This document shows, in pieces, positions 39,901-51,014 of a DNA stretch of 64,000 nt (positions are counted from its first letter, which is position 1; each line of letters starts with the position of its first letter). Under the pieces are notes generated by a model. The model had not been told where the DNA came from and ran no database searches. It saw only the letters and a program-made list of their open reading frames with translations. This DNA is from Mansonella perstans (lineage: Eukaryota > Nematoda > Chromadorea > Rhabditida > Onchocercidae): positions 248,001-312,000 of the forward strand of contig JBAMDO010000566.1 in assembly GCA_037074765.1 (NCBI GenBank), read 5' to 3'. The position numbers and the translations under genes were made by a program.

Positions 39901-42900
39901 TATTTTAGGTATGATCCATGTGATAAAGCGGCAATATGCACAAACTTACAGGGATCGTTTCGATGCACTTGCATAGACGGATTCGTTGGTAACGGAGTCG
40001 AATGTCACGGTATTATTGCTCTTTTAGACTTTTTAATGTAATAGAAAAACTAATTTGTCCTCAAAAAAGTAATTGACGTTAACATTCTGCATAAGCTATC
40101 TGTTTCACTAGATTGATAATAACAATAATAGCTCGCAGTTCAGGATGAGTTCATCAGATAGTTCGTAATTCAGGATCAGTTCATCAGATTAAGTGATTTT
40201 TGATGTATAATGTAACATAAGAAAATGAATGAGAAAAACCATAATTAATCATATTTAGGGTCAACAATTACTAATTATTTTTATTAGACAAGAATAAGTG
40301 TTCTGATGAGGTCTGTTTAAGCTTACGATTTTTTACAGAAACGATCCTCTTCCCAGTCGATAACCCAACACTTCAAATGCCTACGCGCGTAAATGCTGTC
40401 ACTAATTATCATATGGCTGAACCTATTCAGCTTTTTGGCCAAACTTATCGTACCCTTTACGTAGGAATTTGTCTTATGTTCTCAATAATCACAAAAATTG
40501 ACATTATGTAATCTTTGAACATGCTTAACAATCACTCAAATCTGTTCTTGATATTCAAACACTATATTTTTTGGAAAGATTGAATCAATGGAAAATTCCG
40601 GAATTATTATATAAGGTTGAATTTTGTGGAACTAATTTGTATGAGGGTAAACAAACGAAGAACAAATGGTGCTCAAATGTTAACAAATGTTAATTTAATT
40701 TCAGATTTCATCAAACGGTGGAATAAGTTTTGGTGAGCCACTTCCATCAAAATTGGATGGCAATGTGCGTTTTCCAGCATTTTTGCCGCTTTATCAGCAC
40801 TATACATTTCAGGATAGCTCAAAAATTGTCCTGAAAGTTGTCGATGGTCAGTACATTTTGCTTTTCACTTATTTATTTCTTAAGTTGAATAGATGAAATG
40901 AAATTTTCTATGGCACTGAACATTAATGGGCGTAAAAATGATATGAAATTGCAAAATAGATCAGATTGGAATCACTAAAATTATCCGATCAATAGACAGC
41001 AATAGACACATGTATTAATTGGTTCAGGTATTGTTGATTAAATTCTTGATCACAGTAAAATATTTCCGAGAATATGTTAGAGTCCTTTGACATTCTTATT
41101 ATCTCGAACAGTTAGCTAAACACTATTTCAGTGAGGACCGATCAGGAGAGGACTTAGTCCTCTATTAGTTGGCAAATAATTTCACTTTAATATAATCGAA
41201 CTTTTATGTGAAAGGTGAAAAAGAAATCAGAATGAGGTCAATGAATAGAAAAACAAAGCTTATGCATTTCGTATTTCAGATAGTTATCCGAAAGATTATA
41301 CATTGTTGGCTCGTTTGTCTCTAAGTATACATAATAAATTTCATCAGAAAGATTTTCGAGCACGTTCATTAATTATCGTTTCTTATGATCACATGTTGCA
41401 AGCTGACACTGATCAGGTATTTCCTTGAATTTTCAATAAATCATACAATTTATGATACCAAAGAGATAAAAATGAAGTAAAGAATAATTTGAATTTGAAT
41501 TTTAAAAAATTTCTTTTCACGTACGTGTCTATCTTTTCTACATACACTTAAATAGTTAAGTAAAAATCATTATTTTTATCATGGTAATAGGCAAAAAATC
41601 AAAGATGAATTATTATTTTGCGAAATCTTTAAGTTAATATCCTCAACACACACACATACACACATACATACACACACATACATTCACACACATACATATC
41701 AGTTATTATTTTATAAATGAAAATGAAGCAAGCGAACAATCGTCAATGGATAGTTGCAGGAAAATTCATTCCAAGTAATAATAGCGCGAGGCGATAATGC
41801 AACATTTGCAATGTATTTATTCGAAGAGATCGAATCAGACAGCGGTCTTAGTGGTTTCTCGTCAGGGTTTGAATTTTTCGAGTTGCCTTTTGAAATGTTG
41901 TCAAATTATTCGAATATTGAAGAGCGAGGAAAATGGTTATTCCGAGTTGATGGAACTATACCGTTACATTGTCCCGCTGGGACATTGGATCCGCCACTAT
42001 GCCAGAGAGGTTTTTTTTACTTATGTCTTGTTTTATGACGACTACCGGATATCATACAGAGGTCAATAATGATATCGCTTTTTATCAGTAAGCTTTTATT
42101 AAAGTTGATGCTTTGTTGCGTGAATGAACTTAGAAGGTATTATTGAATTATAATAGACATAAGTCATTAAGTTATTAAGTTGCAGCGTTAATTTTGAAAA
42201 CCGCAGTTTTTTCATGATCCATAATGACAATTAGGTTGTCAATAATATATGGAATGATTTGGTGACATTATTTCAGTAGAATAGTTCGCGATGATATTTA
42301 CTATTATTTTATTAGCAACTTCCGCCTCGATACTTAATGGGCAGATGGTGGCAGTTATTTCAGACTATTCCAGTTGAATTCTTAAAATGCATTGATGAAA
42401 ATGTCGGTTGCAGAATGTACCGCAGGTACTTGGGGATTTCGTTGTGAGAATAAATGTCATTGCCGTAATGATATTCCATGTGATTTTGCTACTGGCTTCT
42501 GTTCTAATGCTCAATGTGCGGATGGTTGGGCAGGTACTAGTTGCTTCGAAGGTTGGTTTTTTAAATTATTACTGAGCATTTTTGAATTTCGGGTATGAAA
42601 ATATTTCTTCGAAGGAATTTAATGAATTCAACTTGTTTTTGTTACTGTAAATTCAATTTTAAAATTTTTGTAAAGATAAAACCAAAGTTCAAAGCTGTTA
42701 AGCTAATTTTCAATCTTATTTCTTCATGGTAAACATTTGGGGCTCAATAGTTAAATTGTAGATGTGGATGAATGTATTACGGAAAGACATAACTGCTCAC
42801 CGAAAGCGACATGTATCAATGAAATTGGGACATATCGCTGTAAATGCAATGAACTTTTCATAGGCGATGGCTTCTCATGCACACGTATGTCATGATCTTT

Positions 42901-44537
42901 CTAAGCTTTTAGGATTTTTGCAAATTTAACATTATTTAAATAACGGGAAAATTCTTAAAATATGTTACTATCAATAAAGCTTCATATTTCTTAAACATAA
43001 AAGTTAGTATTAGGAGACAGAGCTGTTGCAGAGGTGAATGGATGTTACTTGAGATATAAAGAAAAATGTTCAATAAATGCCATCTGTGAAGAAAAGTCTC
43101 CAGAAAGATCGGAATGTATCTGTAAATATGGCTATCATGGTGATGGCTTCCATTGTATTAAAACTAATGCTCCAATCGGTTCATTATTTTACTTACTTAT
43201 TTTCATTGCATAAAAATTACCAAATAACTTCAATAAATTTCGAAATGCATTAAATGAATAAAATTTATTTGAAAATTTAATGCAAATGCCGAAGACAAAT
43301 TTTCAGAGCAATTGAAAAGTTTTTAATTCTCGATTTTGGAATTTTAATGGAAGTTTTTCCTACCTAAACTCGGTTTCAGCTATCGTCGTCAGTATATAAT
43401 GTACATTCTTTGATGTGATTTAATTTATTGTCCTGAAGAAAGTTATTAAACACTTTTCAGAAGAGACAGTAACATCAATTCTGGATAATGCAGTTACTTC
43501 AATACCACTCGAAATACCGAAAAGTGTTGAAATAGATAACGATCTGGAAGAAACGCCGTTCATGATGCACCATTGGGATAATGGACTGGTAAAGATCAAC
43601 ATTTCCTCAATGTTTCTCAATTTTTTTCTCTACATTTTTCAGGATTTCATATCCGTAAGACATGTAGTAGAAGTAAGGTACTTGCCAAATAACGCATTTC
43701 ATTATCAAAGTTTTAATAACTTATTATGCCAATACTTTTGCCAGGCAAGCACAGAAACAATTACGCCAGAACAAGAGAATGGGAAAAATATGAAGATACG
43801 CATAACAACTGCTCCACCGTTTGCCAAAGACTACAATGATATCGAAAATGAACTTTACATCGGTGGTAAAACAATAGAGGAAACAGACAGTAGTAGCAGT
43901 AAGTACTAGATCATATTTTGAAAAACAAGAGATCGATGTTGTGGCAGAAGAAATGATACTGTGACAGACTAATTCTTGAAATTTTCAATAAAAGAAATTG
44001 ATCAGATAGGATATTTGAAGCGATATTTCAGCTTTGTTTATTGTAATACCAGTAGCCTTATGCGCCTTATGGTTCATCATGACTGTTATTGTCCTTGCTG
44101 TATGCTGCCGAAAAAAAAGGTAGGTACATTATTTTATTTCACATTTTGCTGTAAAACATCTGATCAGAATGAGTGAAACATTTAAATTGGTCTTTCTTTT
44201 TCAGCAATTCCGTCTTACGTTTTAAGATATATTTTTCGAATTCAAACATCCTGCTTAATATTCAGAAACATATTGATCATTGATTTGCTTTAATTAGTTG
44301 ACATTTCATGAAAATATTTACTGCTATTAATAGCTGCTGTTGTTACTTTGGCGCTACAATAAAGCATTCTGCTGAGAATGTATAAAAACAAATATGCACA
44401 TATATATATTAAAAAATTTTAAATTTAGGAAATTATTGTCGCCATCAATATATCAAGATCCGGTAAGTATGGCAGGTTGGAGAAAATCGCCGTATGTTAT
44501 AAATCCATACCCTACCCATTTTACTGCTCAATACTAG
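31439..44537 (+). CDS. dex-1: DEX-1-like transmembrane protein with two NIDO domains and multiple EGF modules
   Basis: Twenty-five exons: 31439-31526, 35327-35526, 35791-35923, 36741-36862, 37083-37184, 37406-37561, 37632-37791, 37971-38093, 38211-38410, 38919-39159, 39400-39540, 39686-39830, 39909-40009, 40339-40460, 40705-40846, 41280-41416, 41760-42009, 42414-42551, 42762-42884, 43014-43178, 43461-43588, 43643-43672, 43745-43898, 44032-44119, 44429-44537 (TAG). All phases fit, giving 1165 residues. Order: signal peptide (1-20), basic RYKRQ near 33, NIDO 1 (about 60-262), EGF-type module (268-320), calcium-type EGF (DVDEC), Ser/Thr-rich linker (362-428), five EGFs (429-637), NIDO 2 (638-850), three EGF-type modules (855-993), polar stalk, membrane helix (about 1103-1125), tail of some 40 residues with CCRKKR. 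C. elegans DEX-1, which anchors dendrites and shapes epithelia, has this architecture; SNED1 is the nearest vertebrate comparison. Orthology is inferred from architecture. Confidence 0.87.
31527..35326 (+). other. dex-1 intron 1, 3.8 kb
   Basis: By far the largest intron of the gene, separating the signal-peptide exon (donor A|GTAAGT) from the rest (acceptor TTTTTTACAG). It contains low-complexity AT sequence, including a tatagtatactt repeat near 32526-32570. No convincing coding exon was seen; a 112-codon frame at 32325-32663 lacks splice and domain support. Confidence 0.6.
36919..36953. repeat. Poly-T tract of about 35 bp in dex-1 intron 4
   Basis: A near-pure T run follows an A run at 36907-36914. 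It is a likely site of length polymorphism and sequencing error, but it lies inside an intron and does not affect the coding model. Confidence 0.85.
40130..40189. repeat. Two-copy 30-bp tandem repeat in dex-1 intron 13
   Basis: AGCTCGCAGTTCAGGATGAG plus TTCATCAGAT is followed directly by a copy differing at four positions. It is intronic, between the last EGF exon before NIDO 2 and the first NIDO 2 exon. Confidence 0.85.
41646..41698. repeat. (CA)n/(CATA)n microsatellite in dex-1 intron 16
   Basis: About 53 bp of CACACA and CATACA units, ending about 60 bp before the acceptor of exon 17. Confidence 0.85.
43179..43262 (+). promoter_or_regulatory. Alternative 3' end of dex-1 exon 20 (read-through stop and poly(A) signals)
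   Basis: If the weak donor G|GTTCAT at 43179 is not used, exon 20 continues for 11 hydrophobic-rich codons to TAA at 43211-43213. AATAAA occurs at 43232-43237 and again at 43257-43262. This would yield a protein that ends just after the last EGF module, without stalk, membrane helix or cytoplasmic tail. It is an inference from signals in the sequence. Confidence 0.4.
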
Positions 44538-46152
44538 TTGTTATTTTCATCTTATCAAAATAGTTTTGTTACTTTCCCTTTTTCTTGTATCTCTTTCTTC
44601 TGTTATGAGATTATGGTCTCTTCTGATGAAATCAAATCTAAAACTTCCACAAGTACAATTCCGATAATCACAAAAACAAAATTGCCTCCTCCTTCGTTTT
44701 ATTTACTATGAAGCATTGCACCACATGATTGTATGCTAAATTTCCTGAAAGTTGACTTCTTATGCTATCCGTTCTTTTCCTAAATCTCGCTTAAACTGTT
44801 AATTGCTTATATAAGTTCTGATCTAGATTGACCAACATGTACCAATGCTTCCTGGAATATCTTGAATCATTCACGAAACTTCCTCATTCAATCTTTCTAG
44901 ATTCTCTTTAAATTGTGTATCGGATCCAATTCAAAAGCACAATATTTATCATTTCATGATGATTTTTATGCAGGTAAAGCGGGGATTATTTCGAAATCAG
45001 TGTTACGAATCATTTATTTACCATGTAATAATAATGTACTTTATTTAGGAAATCTTACTTTTTCTACTGTTAGATTTCAATTGTACAGATAGGTAGGATA
45101 TTATTCTTACTTTTCTAGGATTGGTAAGACTAAAAAGTGTCTTAGCAATCAAAATTTCTAATAATTCTAAATTTATGCAATATTATAGTTTAAAGTTATC
45201 AGCACTACCTCCTCTTTGATTCTAACAATAGAGAAATGATGCAAACGTGATCTGACGTACGTGTTATTCTTTTTTCCTTTATCCTTCTTTATCTTTCATT
45301 ATGTTACAAACGAGAAAAAAGTATCAGAAATATATTTGTTTTGATGGATATAATTTCCATACAGCCACAGATGTTCATATTCAGAACAGAAAATTATTCA
45401 ACAAACTTAACGAAAAGTATCTGCAGAAAAATTGTTATGAAAAGACTGTATTCCAGCTAGGAATTGATCAGAATGAAGATATGGGATGTATATAGAAAAA
45501 AAAATTGAGTCATTTGGAATATTGATAAGAAAAGATGGTCATGACAAAAATGAAATGAAAAATTTAAAAATCCTTTAGAATTTCCTTGTTTTTGTTTTAA
45601 CTTTTGTCAAAAACATACTCATGATGACGAGCGTCAAACTGGCACAATGATTCCGGTGGAATTACAGTATCTTAGAGATTTCTAAAGCTTTTTTGTTCTT
45701 CTGAAAAGCGATAGCAAACAAATCTTAGTCATCTTTAGTTAATCTCATTTAACAGTTCCAGTCAATAAAGTGAATGAAAATTTATGGAATAATTGTTTAT
45801 GGACCTACAATTTTCTATTTTCATTGTTTTTGCATTTTTTATCACCACCTGAAAAACGGATTTCGAACATTTCACTGCACGATATTTCGTACTTATTCAC
45901 TTTCATGCGAACATAGTTGATTGCAAATGTTAAATAGTGTTGGCAGTATATTTCTGAGAACTCTAAACTATGTCAAGATGATCGAGCCAAATCGTTGATT
46001 AATCCATCCGACAATGAATGAGATAACCGGAAAGCAAGTCTTATTTTAATTTTCTGCTTTTTTGGCTCAGCAAATTTTGAAATCCAAAGTGACAATCCTA
46101 AGCCGAAAAATTTTGTAGAAATATCCATGAAAGGAGAGTTGAATGGAATTTT
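44538..46152. other. Intergenic region between convergent dex-1 and STARD3
   Basis: The two genes converge here, so both 3' UTRs lie in this 1.6 kb. AATAAA occurs on the plus strand near 45765. A 64-codon ATG frame at 45301-45495 has fairly protein-like composition, but no splice, family or start support beyond the ATG; it may be 3' UTR sequence. Confidence 0.55.
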
Positions 46153-49100
46153 TTATTGATATTCATTGGGATAATTGCTAATGAATGTTTTCATGTTTTC
46201 CAAATAGTTTCGGAAAAAAGCACACATCGTTCCTTCGAGAAGACGTCGCGGAATGCCACTCTGGAATTTGCTAAGACTTTATAAATCTTTTCAAATATAA
46301 AAAATCTAGAAGTCTCCCGCTTAAATTGTCTAACTTCCAGTTACTCTGACATCATAATATATTACCAACCTAGCGTCTGATTTGATGATAAGATCATTTC
46401 CGACAAATCTCATGATATGTCATTAAAATTTTTTTGAAACAGAAATATTATCCGATTGATGCATTTTAGCAACTTTAAGCATATAAAAATATACTTCAAC
46501 CATCTTAAATGAACTTAAATGTAAAATAAACGAATTAACCTTGACATCACTATCCTGAATCCATTCAATCTGCGACATTCTGGAGTCACTGGAACTACGT
46601 GTCACGCGAATATAATTTGCTCCATTAACTCCACGTATGAGTTTTTGGTTTCCGGTTGTTAGAACAGTCGAAGAATCTACGGAAACGTAAGCTCCTTCAT
46701 ATACATCTTTTTCGGTATCAAGCATCATTCTACGAATATCCAGGAAATCTCTGTAATCACTTGTGCTGCTTTCTTTTTCATGTTACGGTTTCCGCATTGA
46801 GGAAAGAGATGCTGCATTTACGGAAAGAGATGCTGCATTTACGAGTGACATCCCTAGGTTTTGTGAGAAGGATTTTCCGATTATACCTGTGCTGTTTTCC
46901 CATTTCTGATTATTTGCAGATTTTTTTCTACATAATTTGAAAAGCTATAGCTAATTGTCAAATTCTTATCCGTTGATAAGATTTAATGAAATGCTTTAAA
47001 AGTCAATATCGTGAACTTCCTTCCAGATAACGATATGATGCACACTCGAGATTAAATACCTGAAGTCTGCCGAAAGACAGATCAATATTAAGATTTCTCT
47101 TCAAATCTTCTCTAAGTTTTGAAAACCATTAGAGCTAAAAATGCAGAAAGAAATGGCTAACCGTGCTGAAATATACCCACGCAGTATTGGGGCAGTAGTG
47201 GTATAGACCAGTTCTGTTGTCGGATCAATGTGAAGTAAAACCTAAAACAGCCAGATTCAAATAGCCTCCTGCCATCATAAGAATTTAAGAAAATAAAAGC
47301 GAATGTCTGAAGTACGTCTGGAACGTTAAAAATTCAATTGTCTTAAAAATATCCAAAACGATGCAAAGGTCATTTCAATTTAATTAATCATGAAAAGAGA
47401 CACTTTAAAATCATTAATTTGCTTGTTCCACAATTTTGCGTCTTTCCAAATAATTTTGAATAGTGATTTTGGTGAGCATGCAACCGTATCCTGAATAAAA
47501 TAAACTTGCTTCTCTTTCGAAATACGTATTTCTGGATTACACCTGGAATTACAATAAATGTTGCATTATATTAAAAAAATTCAAATTGTGTTTGCTTTTT
47601 TTTAAGATTTCCACTAATTAATGCACTTCAAGTTTTACATCATCACTTGTTTTGCTTTTCAAAAAAAATAATTATATGAAGTATGTTAGTTAAGTTAATT
47701 GAATACAGATGCTTAAACCTCATTTAAATTTAATTTACACATTAAAATTAACTGCGAATTTCGACATATATTTGAATGATTTTCAACATAATTTATCAAA
47801 TCCTTTATTTTACACATAAATTCAAAACAGAATAATTCAGTGCTCTTTTGAAAAACAAGGTTCAATGAAAATTTAGGACATAAATTATTGCAATCACAAT
47901 TAAACCTTTGCAAAAGTTTCCAGGTATTTACTTGCGTTAGTAATTGTTTAGCTTTCAACTTTGCTTCTTCAACTTCTTCAATATATTCCATTTTAGAGTA
48001 TACTTTTCCCGCAATCAATATCGCTGATAAGTTATCGTCATCCGAATCTGAAAAAAGCTGTAGTGGCATTTCTGGATCGGTAACACTTATTTTTCATTAG
48101 AGAATAATAGAGGTTATCAGCTAAAGACAATAAGAGAATAAAAGAAACTGGAAAAACGATATGCCAGTCTTGTGGTAATTGCAAGGAATGAAATTAAGAA
48201 GAGTTCAAAGAATTTCAAATATTTTAAAAAAATATCGATCCATTCATTAATTATGATTTGTTATGATCAGCCATTTCTTTATTACTTTTAGCTTATAACA
48301 GAAATTGACTTTTAACTTCTCAGATTACTTATTAAGAGTAAACAATTGAGTGTGGAAGATCAATTGATCCGTGAAATAGCGGACGGAGTACATAAATGAT
48401 AGTATTTTTCATATTTAATTTATACCGTTCAGATATTATTTCGTTTTTTTTACATACCGGAGGAACATTCCATAGCTGAACGGAATTCTTCATCGGTTTT
48501 TGTATTTCGTTCTGAGGCATTCGAGGGAGTTCTATGGCTTGGCATGATCATATAACCGCGTTCGCGTGGTAACATATGAAATGGTACCAACCAAAGTTGC
48601 AGCCAAGCAACCACAAATGAAGATACCAATACTGTATATTGGGGTAGACTGCCTTGTGCTGGCGAAAAAAAGAACAACGCCTATAAAAAAAAAAAAAAAC
48701 ATGGAATTTTTAAAAAGCAGCCTAGAAATTAGGTCAGAATCATGAATATTAATTAAATGGATGCTTCTATAAGGCAGAAAACGGTAAGCTTAACGATAAG
48801 TGTAATTAATATAAATGTAAAGAATGAGTGAGGCAGAGTAAGGTAAGCAAAAATTATAGTTATAAATGAATTTGCAGAAAAAGAGCTAATATTTATGATT
48901 ATATAAGGTTTCATTCAAATACCATTAGAATTAAAATTTATATACTACTGTATGACTATCTCTGATTTAAATTGCTTCCAAAATTGCTCAAAATTTACCA
49001 AATTTCTTATCTTTTTTTCTTTACACTTATCTTTATTTGATTTCACGTTCTTTTTCCATTGTTTAACTCTTCTGGAAGTCTGACAAGTTTTTCTAATTTT

Positions 49101-50332
49101 TCAAATTATTTTTAAAAAGCTTAAAAACTTTAACAAGAAGGAAAATTGTCGTTGCAATCGTTGTAATGGCAACTGGTAGCCAATGTCCAATTAATAAGAT
49201 GGAATAGAAGAGGATGAGAATACACATGCGAATAACAGCTGTGATCTGAAATACAACCGAAAAACTACTCTTGCCATCTTGCACAAGCCTTAATTTTTGA
49301 AATTTAAAAGGTAAAATACCATGCACGACTGACATCTTTGACAAACCCATTCTCAAACAATTCATGTTGAAAACAGTTTTAAAAAAGAAGTGAAAAAAGC
49401 TTAGGAATAACTTACAACAACATCAAATAGCGAAAGCTTCATAAAATCCGGTTGTGAAATATCAATCTCACGAAAAAATACTACAGGCCAATCATTACCT
49501 TTGCTTACCTGTAAAAAAATTAATTAATCAATTGAGGTTTCAACTGAATTAATTATAAAAATAGTCTTGTCGTCATCCGTAACTTTTCAACAATGCTTAA
49601 TTACATCAAATCTTCACTGCTTAATTACCTCGACTACTTTTAAACTAAAATAGATTATTTTAAACTCATGATGAATTAGTATCAAATTTAGTGATGGTAG
49701 CCACAGTTACCATTCGGTCAGCTGATTTCGTGAATGCGACATATCATTATCTGCATTTGTTTTATTCTTTAGATTAAAAAAAAAAGAAAATTCCTAATAA
49801 ATAGTTTTGAAAATGCTTGCTTACCGTTGAAATAACCCATAGTAAAGCTGTAAGACAGACATCAAATACTGTCATAACTGTAAATCGTCGACGTTCCTAA
49901 AAAAAGAAAAAAATTGTCTTGCAAATCGTTATCAAACTATTTATTTTAACAAATTGAAATTTAAAAATTAATGTGAACTATTGATAGAATTCTCTCTTCC
50001 ACATTTTTCAATTTCTTCCATTTTTGAATTTTTAACTTTCCAATAATATCAAATTTTTTAAATATGATAAAATAACAGATGGTAATTGAATAATTTCACT
50101 TACATGTAATTGATATTAATTCTTATAAAATGCTATCACATTGATAAAAATGAGATTTTCTGAAGTGAAAATTAAAAAAAATATTAGAAAGTATAAAATA
50201 TCAGCCAACTTTGTTTATCCGTGATTCGCCTGATAAGAAAAATTCCTCTGCACTGTTAATCTCCTGATGTGACCTAACTTGATTTTCTTCATTATTTTTT
50301 CCCGAGATTATCTGTTCATCAACTCCACTCAT
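46153..50332 (-). CDS. STARD3: STARD3/MLN64-type sterol-transfer protein (MENTAL + START)
   Basis: Late-endosomal cholesterol-binding protein that moves sterol at contacts with the ER. Exons on the minus strand: 50332-50210, 49896-49825, 49508-49416, 49245-49129, 48680-48458, 48047-47906, 47542-47404, 47241-47162, 46750-46540 and 46260-46153 (TAA). They total 1308 nt, 435 residues (human 445), all phases consistent. Residues 1-41 are a polar N-terminus. The MENTAL domain (about 42-180) starts RRRFTVMTVFDVCLTALLW and holds four hydrophobic segments, including LIGHWLPVAITTIATTIFLL and VLVSSFVVAWLQLW. A phospho-FFAT-like EFRSAME is at 200-206, followed by DSDDD. The START domain runs from about 250 (NTWKLLQRCNPEIR) through ACSPKSLFKII, DAKLWNKQI, SARDFLDIRR and IRGVNGANYI to the C-terminal helix SGIPRRLLEGTMCAFFRNYL. 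The ATG lies 10 nt after an AG that may be a trans-splice acceptor. Confidence 0.93.
46801..46842. repeat. Exact two-copy 21-bp tandem repeat in a STARD3 intron
   Basis: GGAAAGAGATGCTGCATTTA plus C occurs twice head to tail without mismatch, just upstream (minus sense) of the START-domain exon 46750-46540. Confidence 0.9.
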
Positions 50333-50960
50333 GCGTTTTTTCCTTGTACAGAATTTATTATCTTAAAGAAAAAAATTGCATTTTCAACCAGGTATGAGTA
50401 ATTTTTTATGAAAAGTGTCACAGTACAATTTATCATGTCTTGCTATCTCTTCCTTCTCATATAATTAAAATTGAAATACCATTAATTTAAAAAAAAAAAC
50501 TAATGGAATATTATTATTTTTAAATTTATAAATTTGATCAATTAAGTCGTAATGCCAATCTCTGTTTGAAGAGAGTTACAACTAAGTAATCATAGTTGAT
50601 TGTGAAGGATTTTCAGTGAGAGTTACAATAGTGATATCATATATCAAATAGATTATTTGCATGCATGGAAATATGCAAATTTAAGTGAGCTTGCCAAGAA
50701 ACTTTTAATAATTTTTAATTACTAATAAATCAAAACTTCTTCAAAATAGCAATAAATAATTTGATTTGTTAGATGAAAGATTAAGATGAAAAAAAAAGTT
50801 AAGATGAAAAATTAATTTAAAAAGAAAAAAATTTTAAGTGAATATATTTAAAGACTTTAAAAAAAAAACGGAAGAAAGACAGTAAAGTATTTATCAATAT
50901 TACAGTTCCAAAGAAGAGATAAAAAGTTAAGATTTCCCCGTTCTCTCTTCACCGTTATCA

Positions 50961-51014
50961 CAGTGCTTTCTGATAATGCTTTCTGATAAAGCACCAACAG
51001 TGCTTTCTGATAAC
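50961..51014. repeat. Triple GCTTTCTGATAA repeat with internal inverted repeat
   Basis: The word GCTTTCTGATAA or GCTTTCTGATAAA occurs three times in 54 bp. The first two lie inside GTGCTTT...AAAGCAC, a 7-bp inverted repeat. It is a short local duplication about 630 bp upstream of the STARD3 ATG. Confidence 0.75.

Noticed and set aside
45301..45495. 64-codon ATG frame between dex-1 and STARD3
   Set aside because: Composition is passable, but there is no acceptor, family match or paired exon; it probably lies in a 3' UTR.
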